A stretch of DNA of 64,000 nt, from contig JAKZHN010000016.1 in assembly GCA_037179335.1 (NCBI GenBank), positions 620,001 to 684,000 on the forward strand, in the 5' to 3' direction. The translations under genes and the position numbers were made by a program. Position 1 is the first letter of the stretch, and each line of letters starts with the position of its first letter. The notes under the pieces are model-generated. The model had not been told where the DNA came from. It did not search any database and was given only the letters and a program-made list of their open reading frames with translations. This stretch comes from Cyclaneusma minus. Lineage: Eukaryota; Ascomycota; Leotiomycetes; Marthamycetales; Marthamycetaceae. Shown in pieces: positions 1 to 10,877 of the stretch.

Positions 1-2
1 TT

Positions 3-1772
3 TTAGCAGGTACGAAGTTGCGAGCGAAGGATTTGGAGAACTCGGGATACCGGATCGCCCTTCTGCCTGACAATGTGGAGGTTGAGATCAACCCGGCTTG
101 GCTTTGTGACGAGTATCGCGCTATGCTATGCAACGAAGAAGACGAAGTAGAGACAGAAAAAGAGGACTCGATAAGTCCCGAGGACATGGAGAAAATCCTG
201 GAACGGGTGGCGGCAATCGATACGAAACCACGGCGAAGAGTTAGGGCTGCAAACGAGGCAGCAGCAGCGCAAGAGGCCGAGCTTCACGATCTCGATTTCG
301 ACTTGGGAGGGATGGGAGACGCATTCAACGAGACTGACGATGAGATGGCCCCAGAGTCATTGCCAGAGAACTCGCCCATGATGAGTACTTTCTCGGCCTT
401 GCCTACTCCGCCTGCGACACCGGATGACAGCCCGGCCAGTGACTTTTTTGCACGCTCGCCAATTGCTGCGAAATCCCCCTCTTCTACCGCCCTACTTTTT
501 CCTCCAGTACAAGTCTCATCGCGGAGGCCGTCACTGGCTCCCAAGGCGGAGGAGCCGCCGAAGCCAGCCCGTTCGAGTACCAACAAGTCTCCCAAACGAG
601 GCCTCTATATTCGGACCGTCGCGACGACCCCTCAAATTGCCCTGGGAACATCATACGCCCTTTTCCTCTTATACACGCTGCATTCCCTACATCCCGCTAT
701 ATTTCCCTCTTCTCCATCTGCCCCCTCCAATAGGTCACTCTGGGCCTTCGTTCTCGCCACACTTACCCATCTCGCCGATGGCACGGCCCATGAGATTTTA
801 TCCTTCTTCTCGACTGTCCACGACAAACCCGACTCACACACAACCAGTTTGGCGCCTGGCGTTCCGGCCTTGGCACTTCTGCTGCTCCCCTACATCTTTG
901 GGACGATGCTTTCGACACTCTCAAACGTGCTCACGCCTTCCTACGACAAGCTCACGTTGGTTTGTAGTGCCGAGATGGAAGAAGCTCTTGCCTACCAATC
1001 TTGGATCAATGAATTTGGCCTTCCTAAGGAGGGCTGTGTTGCAAGAGTAGTCCAGGAATCCGTTCCAAGCATTGCCAAGAAAGACTCCAGAAGCTCATTT
1101 CTCCAGAACATCAAAAGCGCAGTGATGGGCAGAGTACAAGTCGTCACGGCAACATTCGAGTCTGTCGACCCATTCCGCGGAGAATACAGGGTCCACAACG
1201 AAGCTGAAAACGAATTCTATTTGGGCAAGATAACGCCTAATGAACAAACAGCCGAGGCAGGAGCGCGCCGTGTTCGGATCCCCCAATGTCTCTCTTACAC
1301 TCGCTCATCTGACTCGGAGCGCTGGAGCGCCAGCAGCAGTACTTTCTGGATCTGCTGTGCATTTCTTGGTCTCAGCATCACGCCGTACACTCTTGTGACC
1401 TTCCCTTTCCTCATCGGGGCCTTCAGCATCCCCAATCACTTGATCTCCGGGCTCAGTCCTCTACTGGCTTCCCGCACTATGGTGGACCAGCTTGTGCAGC
1501 AGTTTGGCGGCATGAACCCGACGTTGCGGGCCTTTAAGGTCTTTTATCTGCTCATAGGTGTTGCGACGAGCGTGATGGGTGTCAGTCTCCCGGCGCTGAT
1601 CCGCAGGGAGGGTAAAGTCTGGTCGGGAATCGAGGCTGCAGAAAGGGAAAATGGACGGAGATGGTGGCGGGCTGGTTGGACTGTTGGACTGGGCAGTTTG
1701 GGTTGGATGATGCTTGTGGGCGGTGGGGTCGGGGTTGAAAGTGTTGCCAGAGGGGCTGGTGTTTTGGGTTGA
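3..1772 (+). CDS. C-terminal part of a multi-spanning membrane protein, unknown family
   Basis: The frame is already open at the window edge, so the true start lies upstream. A TTTTAG at bases 1-6 could be an intron acceptor, with the exon starting at base 7. The visible part is about 588 residues. It has an acidic, Ala/Glu-rich soluble stretch (first ~130 residues) and then a Pro/Ser-rich linker. About six hydrophobic segments follow, near residues 205-225, 240-265, 285-310, 445-480, 510-535 and 555-575, separated by a soluble domain (about residues 310-440). I do not recognise the family. The layout (long cytoplasmic N-terminus, paired helices around a soluble loop) is that of a fungal organelle or plasma-membrane protein of unknown function. 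No frame break is seen. Confidence 0.6.
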   Translation, partial: LAGTKLRAKDLENSGYRIALLPDNVEVEINPAWLCDEYRAMLCNEEDEVETEKEDSISPEDMEKILERVAAIDTKPRRRVRAANEAAAAQEAELHDLDFDLGGMGDAFNETDDEMAPESLPENSPMMSTFSALPTPPATPDDSPASDFFARSPIAAKSPSSTALLFPPVQVSSRRPSLAPKAEEPPKPARSSTNKSPKRGLYIRTVATTPQIALGTSYALFLLYTLHSLHPAIFPSSPSAPSNRSLWAFVLATLTHLADGTAHEILSFFSTVHDKPDSHTTSLAPGVPALALLLLPYIFGTMLSTLSNVLTPSYDKLTLVCSAEMEEALAYQSWINEFGLPKEGCVARVVQESVPSIAKKDSRSSFLQNIKSAVMGRVQVVTATFESVDPFRGEYRVHNEAENEFYLGKITPNEQTAEAGARRVRIPQCLSYTRSSDSERWSASSSTFWICCAFLGLSITPYTLVTFPFLIGAFSIPNHLISGLSPLLASRTMVDQLVQQFGGMNPTLRAFKVFYLLIGVATSVMGVSLPALIRREGKVWSGIEAAERENGRRWWRAGWTVGLGSLGWMMLVGGGVGVESVARGAGVLG

Positions 1773-2310
1773 TCAATATTAGAAGAGCGGAACGGTCTAG
1801 GATCTGGAACCCAATAATATTATCAGGTATTCGATTTTGGTGTCAACTCAAGTAGTACAGGCGCAGAGTGTTTCTCTTTTTCGCATCATTCGCTCCCAAG
1901 TCCCAATGAGCCGGGAAACGAACGGTGGCGCTCCCTGGCTAAGATAAGCATCGTGTTTTAGGGGGTTCCCTTTCCCACTGTCTCGAATTGAGATTGCACA
2001 AAGACTGTACCTCAACTGTGGGTTTTTCATTGACAGGCGGGACATCGGAGTTGTGTCATTCTAGATGATATTACACGCAAGGGGCAACGCAACGGGATTC
2101 TCTCACTCCGACCACCTTCTACAACCATCTTGTAGCAGAAACGCTTCTCGCCCATCATACTTGTCAGTTTATCAATTTCTAAATAGCTTCAGCGTACTGC
2201 TGGTTTCTACGTTTCCAGGCACGCAACAGGGGTAATGTACAACTCTACCATCCACTTTGGAAGCAGATTCTAAGCATACACAGGAGACGTTGAAGAGCTG
2301 CACTACAGCC
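1773..2310. other. Intergenic, upstream of the first DUF5672 gene
   Basis: 538 bases holding the 3' end region of the membrane-protein gene and the presumed promoter and leader of the DUF5672 gene. No ORF with coding character was seen on either strand. Confidence 0.4.
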
Positions 2311-3427
2311 ATGGCGCCACGGCACGACGAGCGAGTCCTCCGCTCTCGTTACATTGTCCCTGGTGCTTTGTTTGTCCTCTTCGTGCTCTATTTCGTCAAA
2401 GTCACGTTCCCCAATGAAACCAGTCACGCCGCGCAATCGACCTACAACTATGTCGCCTCCGCTGCCACCGACTCCATGAAGTCTGGCTCTGGTTCCGAGG
2501 GTTCGACTGCCGTACACACAAGCCCAAAGACCATATCTGTCGAGAGTGCTGGCAGCCTGCTTAACGTCAGCAAGGTAGCCGTGGTGATAGAGCCTCGCCC
2601 GGAGCACAACTTCATCCCCCTCGTACTCCATTTCATGAGCGTGTTGGGGCCTTCTTGGCCCATAGTAATCTATACGGAGTCCGAGATGACTGGCCAGTTC
2701 AGTTCTTCAGCGGCCCTCTCCCGCCACATAGCTGCCGGCCAAATCCAAATCCGCATTCTGCCCCAGACAGTGATGTTCACTGACCCCGACAGTGTCAGCG
2801 CTTTTCTGACCCAGGCGTGGTTTTGGGCTTCGCTAGCACCCGCTGAATGGGTGTTGATGTTCCAGTCCGACAGTATTTTGTGCAGCAAGGCGGTGAGGAG
2901 CGTGGAGGACTATTTTCAGTACGACTTTATTGGGGCTCCGAGAGCGGGAGCCCTTGGTCGTGGCTTCAGCGGAGGACTGAGCTTGAGGAAGCGGAACAGC
3001 ATGCTGAGGGTTGTAAAGGAGTGGACTTGGGACCCGGAGCTAAACTTGGAAACCTCCAAGATGTTTGAGGATGAGTGGTTCTTCGATGGGTATGTACATG
3101 TCCCGGTTCTGAATTTGTATCCCAAGATCTTCAATGACTGATTTGCGCAATGTGGGCAGGCTGACGGAACTGAGACAGCAGTCTTTGGACGGCGATGGCA
3201 AGCCGCCAACCGAAGGATCGGACATCATCAGACTTCCGTCGCTCGAGGTAGCAAGAACGTTCGCTGTCGAGTCGATTGATTACCCGCATCCTCTCGGTGT
3301 TCATCAGCCTTTACGGTGGCTTGGATCCTCGGTGGTTGACTTGAATGAGTGGTGTCCAGAGTGGAAGCTTTGTGCCAGGCATTATAGTTTTGAGGAGACG
3401 GAAATAGACGGTGATGCTGGGAAATGA
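2311..3427 (+). CDS. DUF5672 glycosyltransferase-like type II membrane protein, paralogue 1
   Basis: Two exons, 2311..3089 and 3160..3427, give about 348 residues. The in-frame ATG at 2311 is chosen because the longer frame upstream begins with TTG. The first ~30 residues are basic and followed by one hydrophobic segment (IVPGALFVLFVLYFV), i.e. a signal anchor with a lumenal catalytic part. The DUF5672 core is visible: VVIEPRP near residue 90, then EWVLMFQSDSILC and GGLSLRKR. The QSDS element plausibly plays the DxD-like role of a sugar-nucleotide transferase; that is inference. The intron (70 nt, donor GTATGT) restores the frame exactly. Two further DUF5672 genes lie at 6140 and 9195, and this copy is the most divergent of the three. 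The donor sugar and acceptor are unknown. Confidence 0.82.
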
Positions 3428-3777
3428 AACAAGTAGAAATATAAACTCTATATGGCATGGGACTGTAAATCCGCAGCGAGTCAGCATACCGGAATTCATC
3501 AAAAGCAGATATGAAATCCTAGCCTCCTAGGTTTCCCAATTCCAACCCATTTCAAGTGACTAGGTTGATTGATTGATTGATTGAGTCTTAGAATAACCAG
3601 GCCGTTGGGCTATGAAGCTGTAACAAAATTACAATCCTGTGAACATCTCTAGGTACACGAGTGACTAGGTACCACGATGTTGTAGTTTCCATTGAAGCAC
3701 GGATATTAATAAGGTACCTAAGGAATTTGTCGTTGTCGCCGACTGCATAACAACCGATATTATCGCAAGCGATCTAA
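3428..3777. other. Convergent 3' intergenic region with a short GATT repeat
   Basis: 350 AT-rich bases between the ends of the DUF5672-1 and RgpF-like genes. A TTGA/GATT tetranucleotide run of five units lies at 3565-3584. Nothing else was recognised. Confidence 0.4.
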
Positions 3778-5782
3778 TTAAGTACATACATCCAGGCTTG
3801 AATAACCTGATCCATCGTGCCAGTCCGTGACCCGCGAAATAAGATTGGCGTCAATGTGGCGATGAGTTTTGATGAATATCAGCTCGTACGGATGAACCGT
3901 AAAACCAAAATACCAGCCTTGCTCATGGACATCATCCAAGAAATACTCACAGTATTCCCAAAATGCATGATGCGGATCTTTCCATATATCTTCGGGCTCT
4001 TCGGGTAGCGGCAACGGAGCCACTATATCATCCTCGAGATCTTCATCTAGGTCCTCGTCATCTGCCCCTTCTTCTCCAGTCTCTGAATCCTGATTGGGGT
4101 CTTCATCAGGACTGTCCGAGGACGAATCCCCCTCGGATTCTCCATCGGTGTCTATAGCTTCCTCGGCATTGCTTGGATGTTCCGGTGACTCTGGCTCTTC
4201 CACTGGCACTGGAGCTGGCGAGAGAGGCCCCCTAACCTTCTCGTAGAGAGCGACGAGCTGGTCGTGCGTCATCTGCCTGAGCTGGGCCTCTGGGTACACC
4301 TCTCCAAGGTTTTCTTCCGAGAATAGTAGGATCGCCTTGGTCATTAGAGCGTCTGGATCCTCGGCCTGCCGTTTCCCTACAGCCCTGGCTGAACCATCCT
4401 TGGGAGAAGATTCAGGGTCGGATGTTTCACTTTCAGGGTGCCCGACCGACGGGTCGAGGTCCCCATGGCTGGTCTTCTTTTTCTGGGCCGCTTTGACATA
4501 GGTATCCAAGGGCCTGTTTTTTGGGAAGAGGTCGAATTTTTTGTCGGTCATATGGTAGGCCATCATCAAGGCATCAATGTGATAGCCCTTCGAACGCAGA
4601 TGGGGCGTTGCAGCTACCTCTACACCCATGGCGTTTTCAATGGCACTAAAGCACTGCGCTATCAAATGGGGTCGTATAAGCTCATGCAAACCGATATTAT
4701 CAAGAGCCCAAATCATAGACTGCACATGCCCATGGCCCGGGCCCATATGAGAGAGACAGTTGTAGGTAGTACCGACAAGCTGTTTGGAGGATCAGCAAAC
4801 CGTGCTTAAAACAATAAGAAATTTGGACAATTCGTCTATACCTTGACTTTGCTAGTAAGCCTATCCAAAAAGGCGTTCGACCAGCATTGTGAACTCCAGT
4901 AGGGCATGAAGGGGCCTCGAACACTTGCGTTCATCAAGATAAACCTTTTGTAGTTGTCCATAAGCCTGGATCTGAGTGGATGTTTACCAGAGTCGGAGCT
5001 CGAGCTTGAGTCTTCATCTTTCACGACAACGCCAGGGGGCGGGATTCCGATCCCCGGAATACCCCATCCTTCACCACCTCCTTCCTTTGAAAGGACTTCC
5101 GCGTGTGCCCCGAGGTCAAAGCAAGTATTCGACCGATGGATGACCTGGAACTTTATGGGCGCTCGTCCTGCTACGGCTAGTTTTTGGTCCATTTCCTTGA
5201 TGGCGGGTCGAATGATCGCCTCTTCTACATCCGTCTCCCCATTCAGGATGAAGACGAAATCTGCATTCCCGTGGACCCCATGGGTAACGAAGAACTTCAA
5301 GTTTGGGCGTGAAAAATCCGATTCCGAATAGGCATAAGAGATCAGGGCGCGGTGTTCGAGTTTTTCCAACTGCGCCGAGCGGAAATCTGGGGCCGCTGCG
5401 GCGTTGGGGCGTGTACGGGCCTTGTCGGTTGCATCACTTTCGTCCTTTCGGTCCTCCCAATAATCGGCACCGACGGGAGCAGCAAACGGCGGGGGAACAA
5501 ATATGTCTAGTTTGACGGGAGAGTTGATGTCCAGGCCGTCATCGTTGACGGGTCCTTCTGGACGTGATTCTTGGTTTAGGGAAGCAATGAGGCTGTCGAG
5601 AGATGAGGTGGAGATATCGACATTTTCTGGTCGGCCGCGACTCTGAATCTGGGTTAGCTGGCTCCGAATAAACAGGCTGGCTCTGTTTGACTTACGCCGG
5701 CTGGATCGTAAAGGGTCCATATGCATAGTATAATCATAAGAGTAGCTATCAGCATATGCTTCGAGCTTGTGTGAATCGCCAT
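3778..5782 (-). CDS. RgpF-like (rhamnan synthesis) type II membrane glycosyltransferase
   Basis: Three exons on the minus strand, 5782..5696, 5642..4842 and 4779..3778, about 629 residues. The start at 5782 is chosen because the GTAAGT donor at 5695 and a CAG acceptor at 5643 join an ATG exon encoding a signal anchor (KHMLIATLMIILCIWTLY) in phase to the rest. The catalytic part shows YAYSESDFSRPNLKFF, FILNGETD and, near residue 265, YKRFILMNASVRGPFMPYW, which resembles the NDSVxGP element of RgpF rhamnan-synthesis proteins. LVGTTYNCLSH and a His/Tyr-rich end (VHPYELIFIKTHRH) follow. A long acidic, Ser-rich insert separates core and tail (about residues 400-545). Role: probable Golgi sugar transferase. 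It diverges from DUF5672-2 across 357 bp. The assignment rests on motif resemblance only. Confidence 0.68.
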
Positions 5783-6139
5783 TTTCGCAGCAGCAGCAAT
5801 AGAAAATTCCTGCAATAATGTGAATGTCGGTCATGAATGCTGGCCGAGAATCGGAAAAGCCATTCCTCAGCGGGGTCTTGCTTCTTCAAGGAAGGGGGAG
5901 GTTTGCTCTGCGGGCAGTCTAGTAAGACACAGCGACTACATACCTGGATACCCCGCAACCGTTCTGCGTGCCACGAGAATCTCTCCCTGCCTCTTCCCAA
6001 ACCAATTGACTCAGGACTCAGGGCCCTCTCCTCGAGGGATTTCGGCTTCTTTTTCTTTTTACTAATCAACCCCAAAACTTGAGAGTCGAGTTCTGTTGTG
6101 TAGCCGGCCAGACTGAGACGGCAGCTATTATTACGAACA
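5783..6139. promoter_or_regulatory. Divergent promoter region, RgpF-like / DUF5672-2
   Basis: 357 bases between two start codons on opposite strands, so it must carry both promoters. It includes a pyrimidine-rich TTTCTTTTT stretch near 6050. No specific operator was identified. Confidence 0.4.
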
Positions 6140-7333
6140 ATGGCCAAAGAGTCTGTTGCTCGGGGGTTTCTGAGCGAACCATTCACTCTTCCCACTGTCA
6201 AAGCCCGAGTCCTTGCCATCTCCCTTGCCATTATGTAGGCCAGCTTCCCTCAAGACTGTCCCCACTAGACCTGGCTAACCTCGAATTTCTGTCATCTCTA
6301 GATGGCTTATAGCATATCTTCTTCCCCAGGACAGAGCGTCGGTGCAAAGCCAGTTGAGCTCTACTCTCAAGAGCCATCTCCCCGATATTCCTAGCGTCAA
6401 AATCGACTTCCATCCTAATCGAGATCCACGGACAGCATACAACAGCTCCAAGTTGGCTCTCCTGATCGAGTCGCGGCCAATCCCCCATCTAGTCCCACAG
6501 TTGCTGCACATGATTTCGGTGGTGCCACCAGATTGGCGTTTTCTATTTCTGGGGTCCAACAGGTCCGTGGTCTCCGTTGGACGCAGTATTGCAACACAAC
6601 ACCACGTTGCCTCGAGAAAATTGGACCTGGCAGTCGTCCCTCCGCCGTGGGGAGAAGTGCAGACCAAGAAGCACCACGATGGGACAGTAACTGTAAAGGC
6701 GGGTCTTGGCCTTGACAAGGAAGGCGTCTACCGCATGATGACGGATATGCGATTCTATGACAACGTTATTCCTGGTGTAGAATGGTTGCTGAAGTTCGAA
6801 GCCGACAGTATCATGTGCGCGAATTCCAACGATAGTCTGAATGATTGGCTGCATTACGACTGGGCTGGGGCTGCTAGGTATGCTTGCTGTCGCCAGCGGC
6901 CATCATCGAGGTATGCTGACGCTATATGGATAGAACCTCAAACGATCGCTTCGCTGGTAACGGCGGCCTGTCTTACCGACGAGTCTCGGCCATCCGTAAA
7001 GTTCTCGCTTTCCAAAAGCGCTACAATGACACCGGGCCCGAAGATGAGTGGTTTGGTCAGCGCATGACGCTTATGCCAGGTCTGAAGATCGCCTCTGCAG
7101 AGGAGGAGATGCACTTTAGCGTTGAGGATATCTGGGCCGATCATCCCATGGGGTACCATGTAAGAGAAGGCGGCACCAACTTACCGGAAGATATCTGGGC
7201 GGATGAGGGGAACAGAAGAAAAATATTTCGCTATTGTCCGGAGTTGTCGATGATCATGCCTATGAAACTGGAGCGCCAGAGATGTCGGCCAGAGATAATG
7301 ATGCCGGATGTCAATGGCGAGGTATACGCATAG
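6140..7333 (+). CDS. DUF5672 glycosyltransferase-like type II membrane protein, paralogue 2
   Basis: Three exons, 6140..6234, 6302..6877 and 6934..7333, about 356 residues. The first exon encodes a short cytoplasmic tail and the start of the membrane anchor. Splicing completes it (ARVLAISLAIIWLIAYLL), which supports both the start and the 67-nt intron. Family motifs: LALLIESRP, VVPPDWRFLFLG, EWLLKFEADSIMC, SLNDWLHYDW and FAGNGGLSYRR. It is clearly closer to paralogue 3 than to paralogue 1 and shares with it an intron inside or next to the anchor. Against paralogue 3 it lacks the Lys-rich insert and has a shorter end. Expected to act in the Golgi lumen; substrate unknown. Its 3' end converges on the O-fucosyltransferase-like gene, 130 bases away. 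Confidence 0.8.
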
Positions 7334-7463
7334 ACCAGACAGAGAACACCATTCTTATCTACCTTACCAGGCACTGTAAATACTAAATATGGATTCTAAG
7401 TTTCTAACCCGGAGACTGAATTTGTATAATCGGACCTTCAGATCGTCAGAGCAGCTAATAACT

Positions 7464-8871
7464 TTAAGGGAACAAAACCTTTGGCCAGATCTCTTCCTTA
7501 TTAGGCCCCAGAACAGTAGACAGCTCATCCCTCAAAGAATCACTCGTGTGGAGATAGTACCTGTCCTGGCTCAATACGTGCCTTCGCACCGCAACACACC
7601 AAGAGAAGCTGCTTTCGGGTATACCGAGAAATTTGCTGCTCTTCAAGAGCACTTCGTAGTCAACCAAGGCCATCTGATCCCAGGACAGGCTATTTAGCTT
7701 CTCCAGGTCTGTGCCCTCGAGAATGTCGTGTTTCCAAGTGACGTTGATCCTATGTTCATTCCAGGCCGTCTCCGCAAACCGGTGAATGTCTTCCTTTGAT
7801 CCGCTCGAGACGTATACCAGGGACATGTTTCGGCTGAGTGCGGTTTGGAGATACGTCGAGGCTTGCGCTTCGTAGCTCCGCCACCCGAATTGCTGAGCAT
7901 CTGAATCTGCTCTCAGATGTACCCCAAGGAAGGCGTCGGGAAACAGGTCCTTCGTAGGGTCGAGAGAGAGACCAAACCTCCGGGATATTTCGCGGAGGAT
8001 TGTGGCGGCCAGCAGGCGGGTATCTTCACGAAATCTGAGGATCCTTCCAAAGTTATTTTGGAAGAGAAGTGTATCATAAGCTACTGGGAATACCCAGAAT
8101 GGCAGTTTTGACACGATTATCTGTGGCTCGGCTGCTGTCGGAAGAGCTTCTCCAGCTAGCCATGCGTCAAAAGCATCCCTCCAAGTGTCCATATGTGGCA
8201 TTTCTTGCTTGCCGATGTCATAGTTGGGGATCAGTTCTCCGGGATGCAAAGACCTTCTCGGAGTAGCGGCAGATAGAGAGGGAATATCGTTCACGCTGTT
8301 ATACACCGTCATCTGAGGGCATGCCGTCTGCAGGCTAGTAACGAAATGGTCCGTATCGAACAAGTACTCGAAGTCGATAGCGCCCGACTCTTTCCAAGAA
8401 AGGAGGTCTGTTGCGGATCGCAGGTTGATCTGAGGAATAACAATGGCAGCTACGTGGCCTGCTTAGTACAGCGACTACGATAGTGGTCTTTGCCAGAGAA
8501 AACTCACCCCCAGCTTCTATGGCAAATCGAACGAATCCATGAATGCTATGCTGTACATTTCCCACGCCACCCCACGGCGACTCTTCCTGGAAGACCAGAC
8601 CCTCTCGCCAGACTGTTTTGTCGCAAAGCTCTCGAAAAGCCGTGAAGTCCGCGCCGCCAAGCTCGTGGTCCATTGCAAGGCGGATGAAGTTGTCGTTTTT
8701 GCCCCCAAGGCTATAAATCGAACTCGCTGACAGGAACTGCGCTTGTGGTGCATGTTCTGAGACCAGCCAGTACGTGCCGATCAGGGCAATGGCGGTGATG
8801 AGAAGGACTTTCAGGCGCAGGCCATTGAGACGCCATAGAGTAACAACATCCATCACTTCGGACAGATGCAT
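7464..8871 (-). CDS. O-fucosyltransferase-like type II membrane protein
   Basis: Two exons, 8871..8508 and 8458..7464, about 452 residues. A second in-frame ATG at 8853 is equally possible as the start. One hydrophobic anchor (VLLITAIALIGTYWLV) follows a short basic tail. The C-terminal half carries DAFLGVHLRAD, the H-x-R element of GDP-fucose O-fucosyltransferase-like folds, then LVYVSSG, DYEVLLKSSKFLG and PESSFSWCVAVRR, the usual D...SS.F.G...SSFS region. The 49-nt intron lies before HVAAIVIPQINLR. Family knowledge points to transfer of a deoxyhexose or related sugar in the secretory pathway; the fungal members are mostly uncharacterised. It diverges from DUF5672-3 and sits inside the glycan gene group. 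Confidence 0.75.
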
Positions 8872-9194
8872 CAACGTCTACAGCGTGTTTTCGCAGCAAG
8901 TACGAGATGTGGCCCAGAGGAACGTCCAACCGGCACATTTTCCAAATGCCACGCCTCCTAGCTATTCAGCTCGAGTCCCCTTAAACGGTGTAACGTGAGA
9001 TCATCTCGCGCGCCCTTGGTCCATGGGAATGGAGTCACCAATCCCCTTGCTGATTTGGTCCCGCCTTTCGTGTCGTGGAACTAGAGCGTTCCAGGCGAGA
9101 TCGCCACATCTCAGAATTCTGTTGACTCGGAATCTGTCACTTGAGCTTGTGTGCTTTCTTCCGTCTCAAGCCATCAGGTATTGAGAAGCTGACG
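8872..9194. promoter_or_regulatory. Divergent promoter region, O-FucT-like / DUF5672-3
   Basis: 323 bases between opposing start codons. It is GC-richer than the downstream intergenic stretches. No ORF and no clear operator were seen. Confidence 0.4.
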
Positions 9195-10458
9195 ATGGTG
9201 TCGACAACGTTGGAAGATACCAGCGACTGGGCTCTAGACGATGCCTTCGAACAAATCAATAATGTTCTCCTAGCAGCATGGTCGTATACCTCCCGTCGGT
9301 TGAGGTTAGCTGGCGCCTGCATTCCGCTACTGTATGTTTTGCGCTCAAGTGCGGATCGGCTCCCTATGCGACTTTGGACGTGCAACTAACTGGATCATGC
9401 GAAATAGCATCGTCGGTCGGGCTATCCTTCGCCCGTCTTCTAAGGATTTACCTTCCATAAACTTGGACTACTCCCACGGCTTACCGCAGTCCCCTTTCAA
9501 TACCTCCAAACTCGCGCTCCTCATCGAAAATCGTCCCAACCCAATTCTTGCTCCACTGATGTTGCACTATATGGCAGTGGTCCCGCCAGACTGGCGTTTC
9601 CGCTTCATGGGCAGCCTGGATTCGGTGGCCTCCATGAACAGCAGTGTCGCTATTCGACAAGCCGTGGCGTCTGGAAAACTCGATCTCACCTATATCCCTG
9701 CCAATATGAGTACAGAAAGTCAGGAGATGATAAGCCGCTTCTTGACGAACCTGTGGCTTTACGAAACGGTGCTACAGCCAGCAGAGTGGTTACTCGTCTT
9801 CCAGACCGATTCGATACTGTGTGCGAATAGCCAGCAGAGCCTGAACGACTGGTTGGATTATGACTGGGTGGGGGCGCCGTGGAGCCACGAAGCACGCTTT
9901 GGTGGGAATGGCGGGCTATCGCTGCGGCGTGTAAGTGCTATGATTGATGTTCTGCGGAACCAAGAACGTGAAGACAACACGGAGCCTGAAGACGTATGGC
10001 TTACAGAAAGGCTGGGCCACAGGCCCAACGCAAAGCTAGCGAACGGCACCTTGGGCTTGACCTTCAGCGGAGAGATGCATGCTGGGAACACGGAAAAGCT
10101 TGGAGCTCCGAACGGGCTCAAGCAAAAACAAGAGACGAAGAAAGGAGCCAAGAGCTGGGTCAAGGACATCGATGATTGGAGAGACGGCTTTTATGAGCCG
10201 ATGGGATACCACACCGGGGGAAGTGGCGTTTGGCTGCATTCTGCAATTTGGGGGACTCCGGAATTGAGAAAACATATCTGGGACTATTGTCCGGAAGTGA
10301 AGATGACTCTACAAATGGACGCCGAACAGTTTGTGCCGGGAGATTGCGCTTCGACTTGGAAGAGGGGGGTGACTGAAGGTCGAGTCGGAAGCATTGAGAC
10401 GGATGATTCGGAGATCGAACAATATCCAATGCTGCCGCCAGGGTTGATGCCTTGGTGA
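9195..10458 (+). CDS. DUF5672 glycosyltransferase-like type II membrane protein, paralogue 3
   Basis: Two exons, 9195..9331 and 9408..10458, about 395 residues. The first exon gives a 35-residue cytoplasmic tail. The splice completes a hydrophobic anchor (AGACIPLLIVGRAIL). The intron is 76 nt with donor GTATGT and branch site CAACTAAC. Core motifs: LALLIENRP, VVPPDWRFRFMG, EWLLVFQTDSILC, SLNDWLDYDWVGAPW and FGGNGGLSLRR, then a Lys-rich insert (about residues 285-300) and YHTGGSG. It is the most complete copy by family expectation. With paralogues 1 and 2 it shows local duplication interleaved with other sugar-related genes. Predicted Golgi lumen enzyme; donor and acceptor unknown. Confidence 0.82.
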
Positions 10459-10877
10459 CAGAAGTCTTTCCAGTGGCCGCCGCCCGGTGCCTCTCCGTAA
10501 TAGCTGCGCTTCGATACTTGGAACAGCAAGTGTTGGTCTGAGTCTCCGAGCTGCCGGGAATAGTTAGTTCCAAATTCGAAACAGTATTGTAAAAGAAGAG
10601 AATTACCATTGTTCTTGATTGTCTACATCTTCATGTGATATTGAGATGGTTACTTACCGCAATCCAGTGCTAAACAAAAAGTACACGTAACGAGAAATCT
10701 ATTTTGAGACGTAAATATCGAGTATCTAAAGTATCGAATGTCTAAAATTCCTAGTAAAGCAGCTTTCGCAAATGTGGAATTATGCAGCCATGCAACCATA
10801 CGCTTTAGATGCCATGCCAACAGTAGAAGTTCAGGGATGAGGATAAACCAGAACTACCACGGAGCCAAGATGAAGCT
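10459..10877. other. Convergent 3' intergenic region
   Basis: 419 AT-rich bases between two converging gene ends. No gene or repeat was recognised. Confidence 0.4.
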
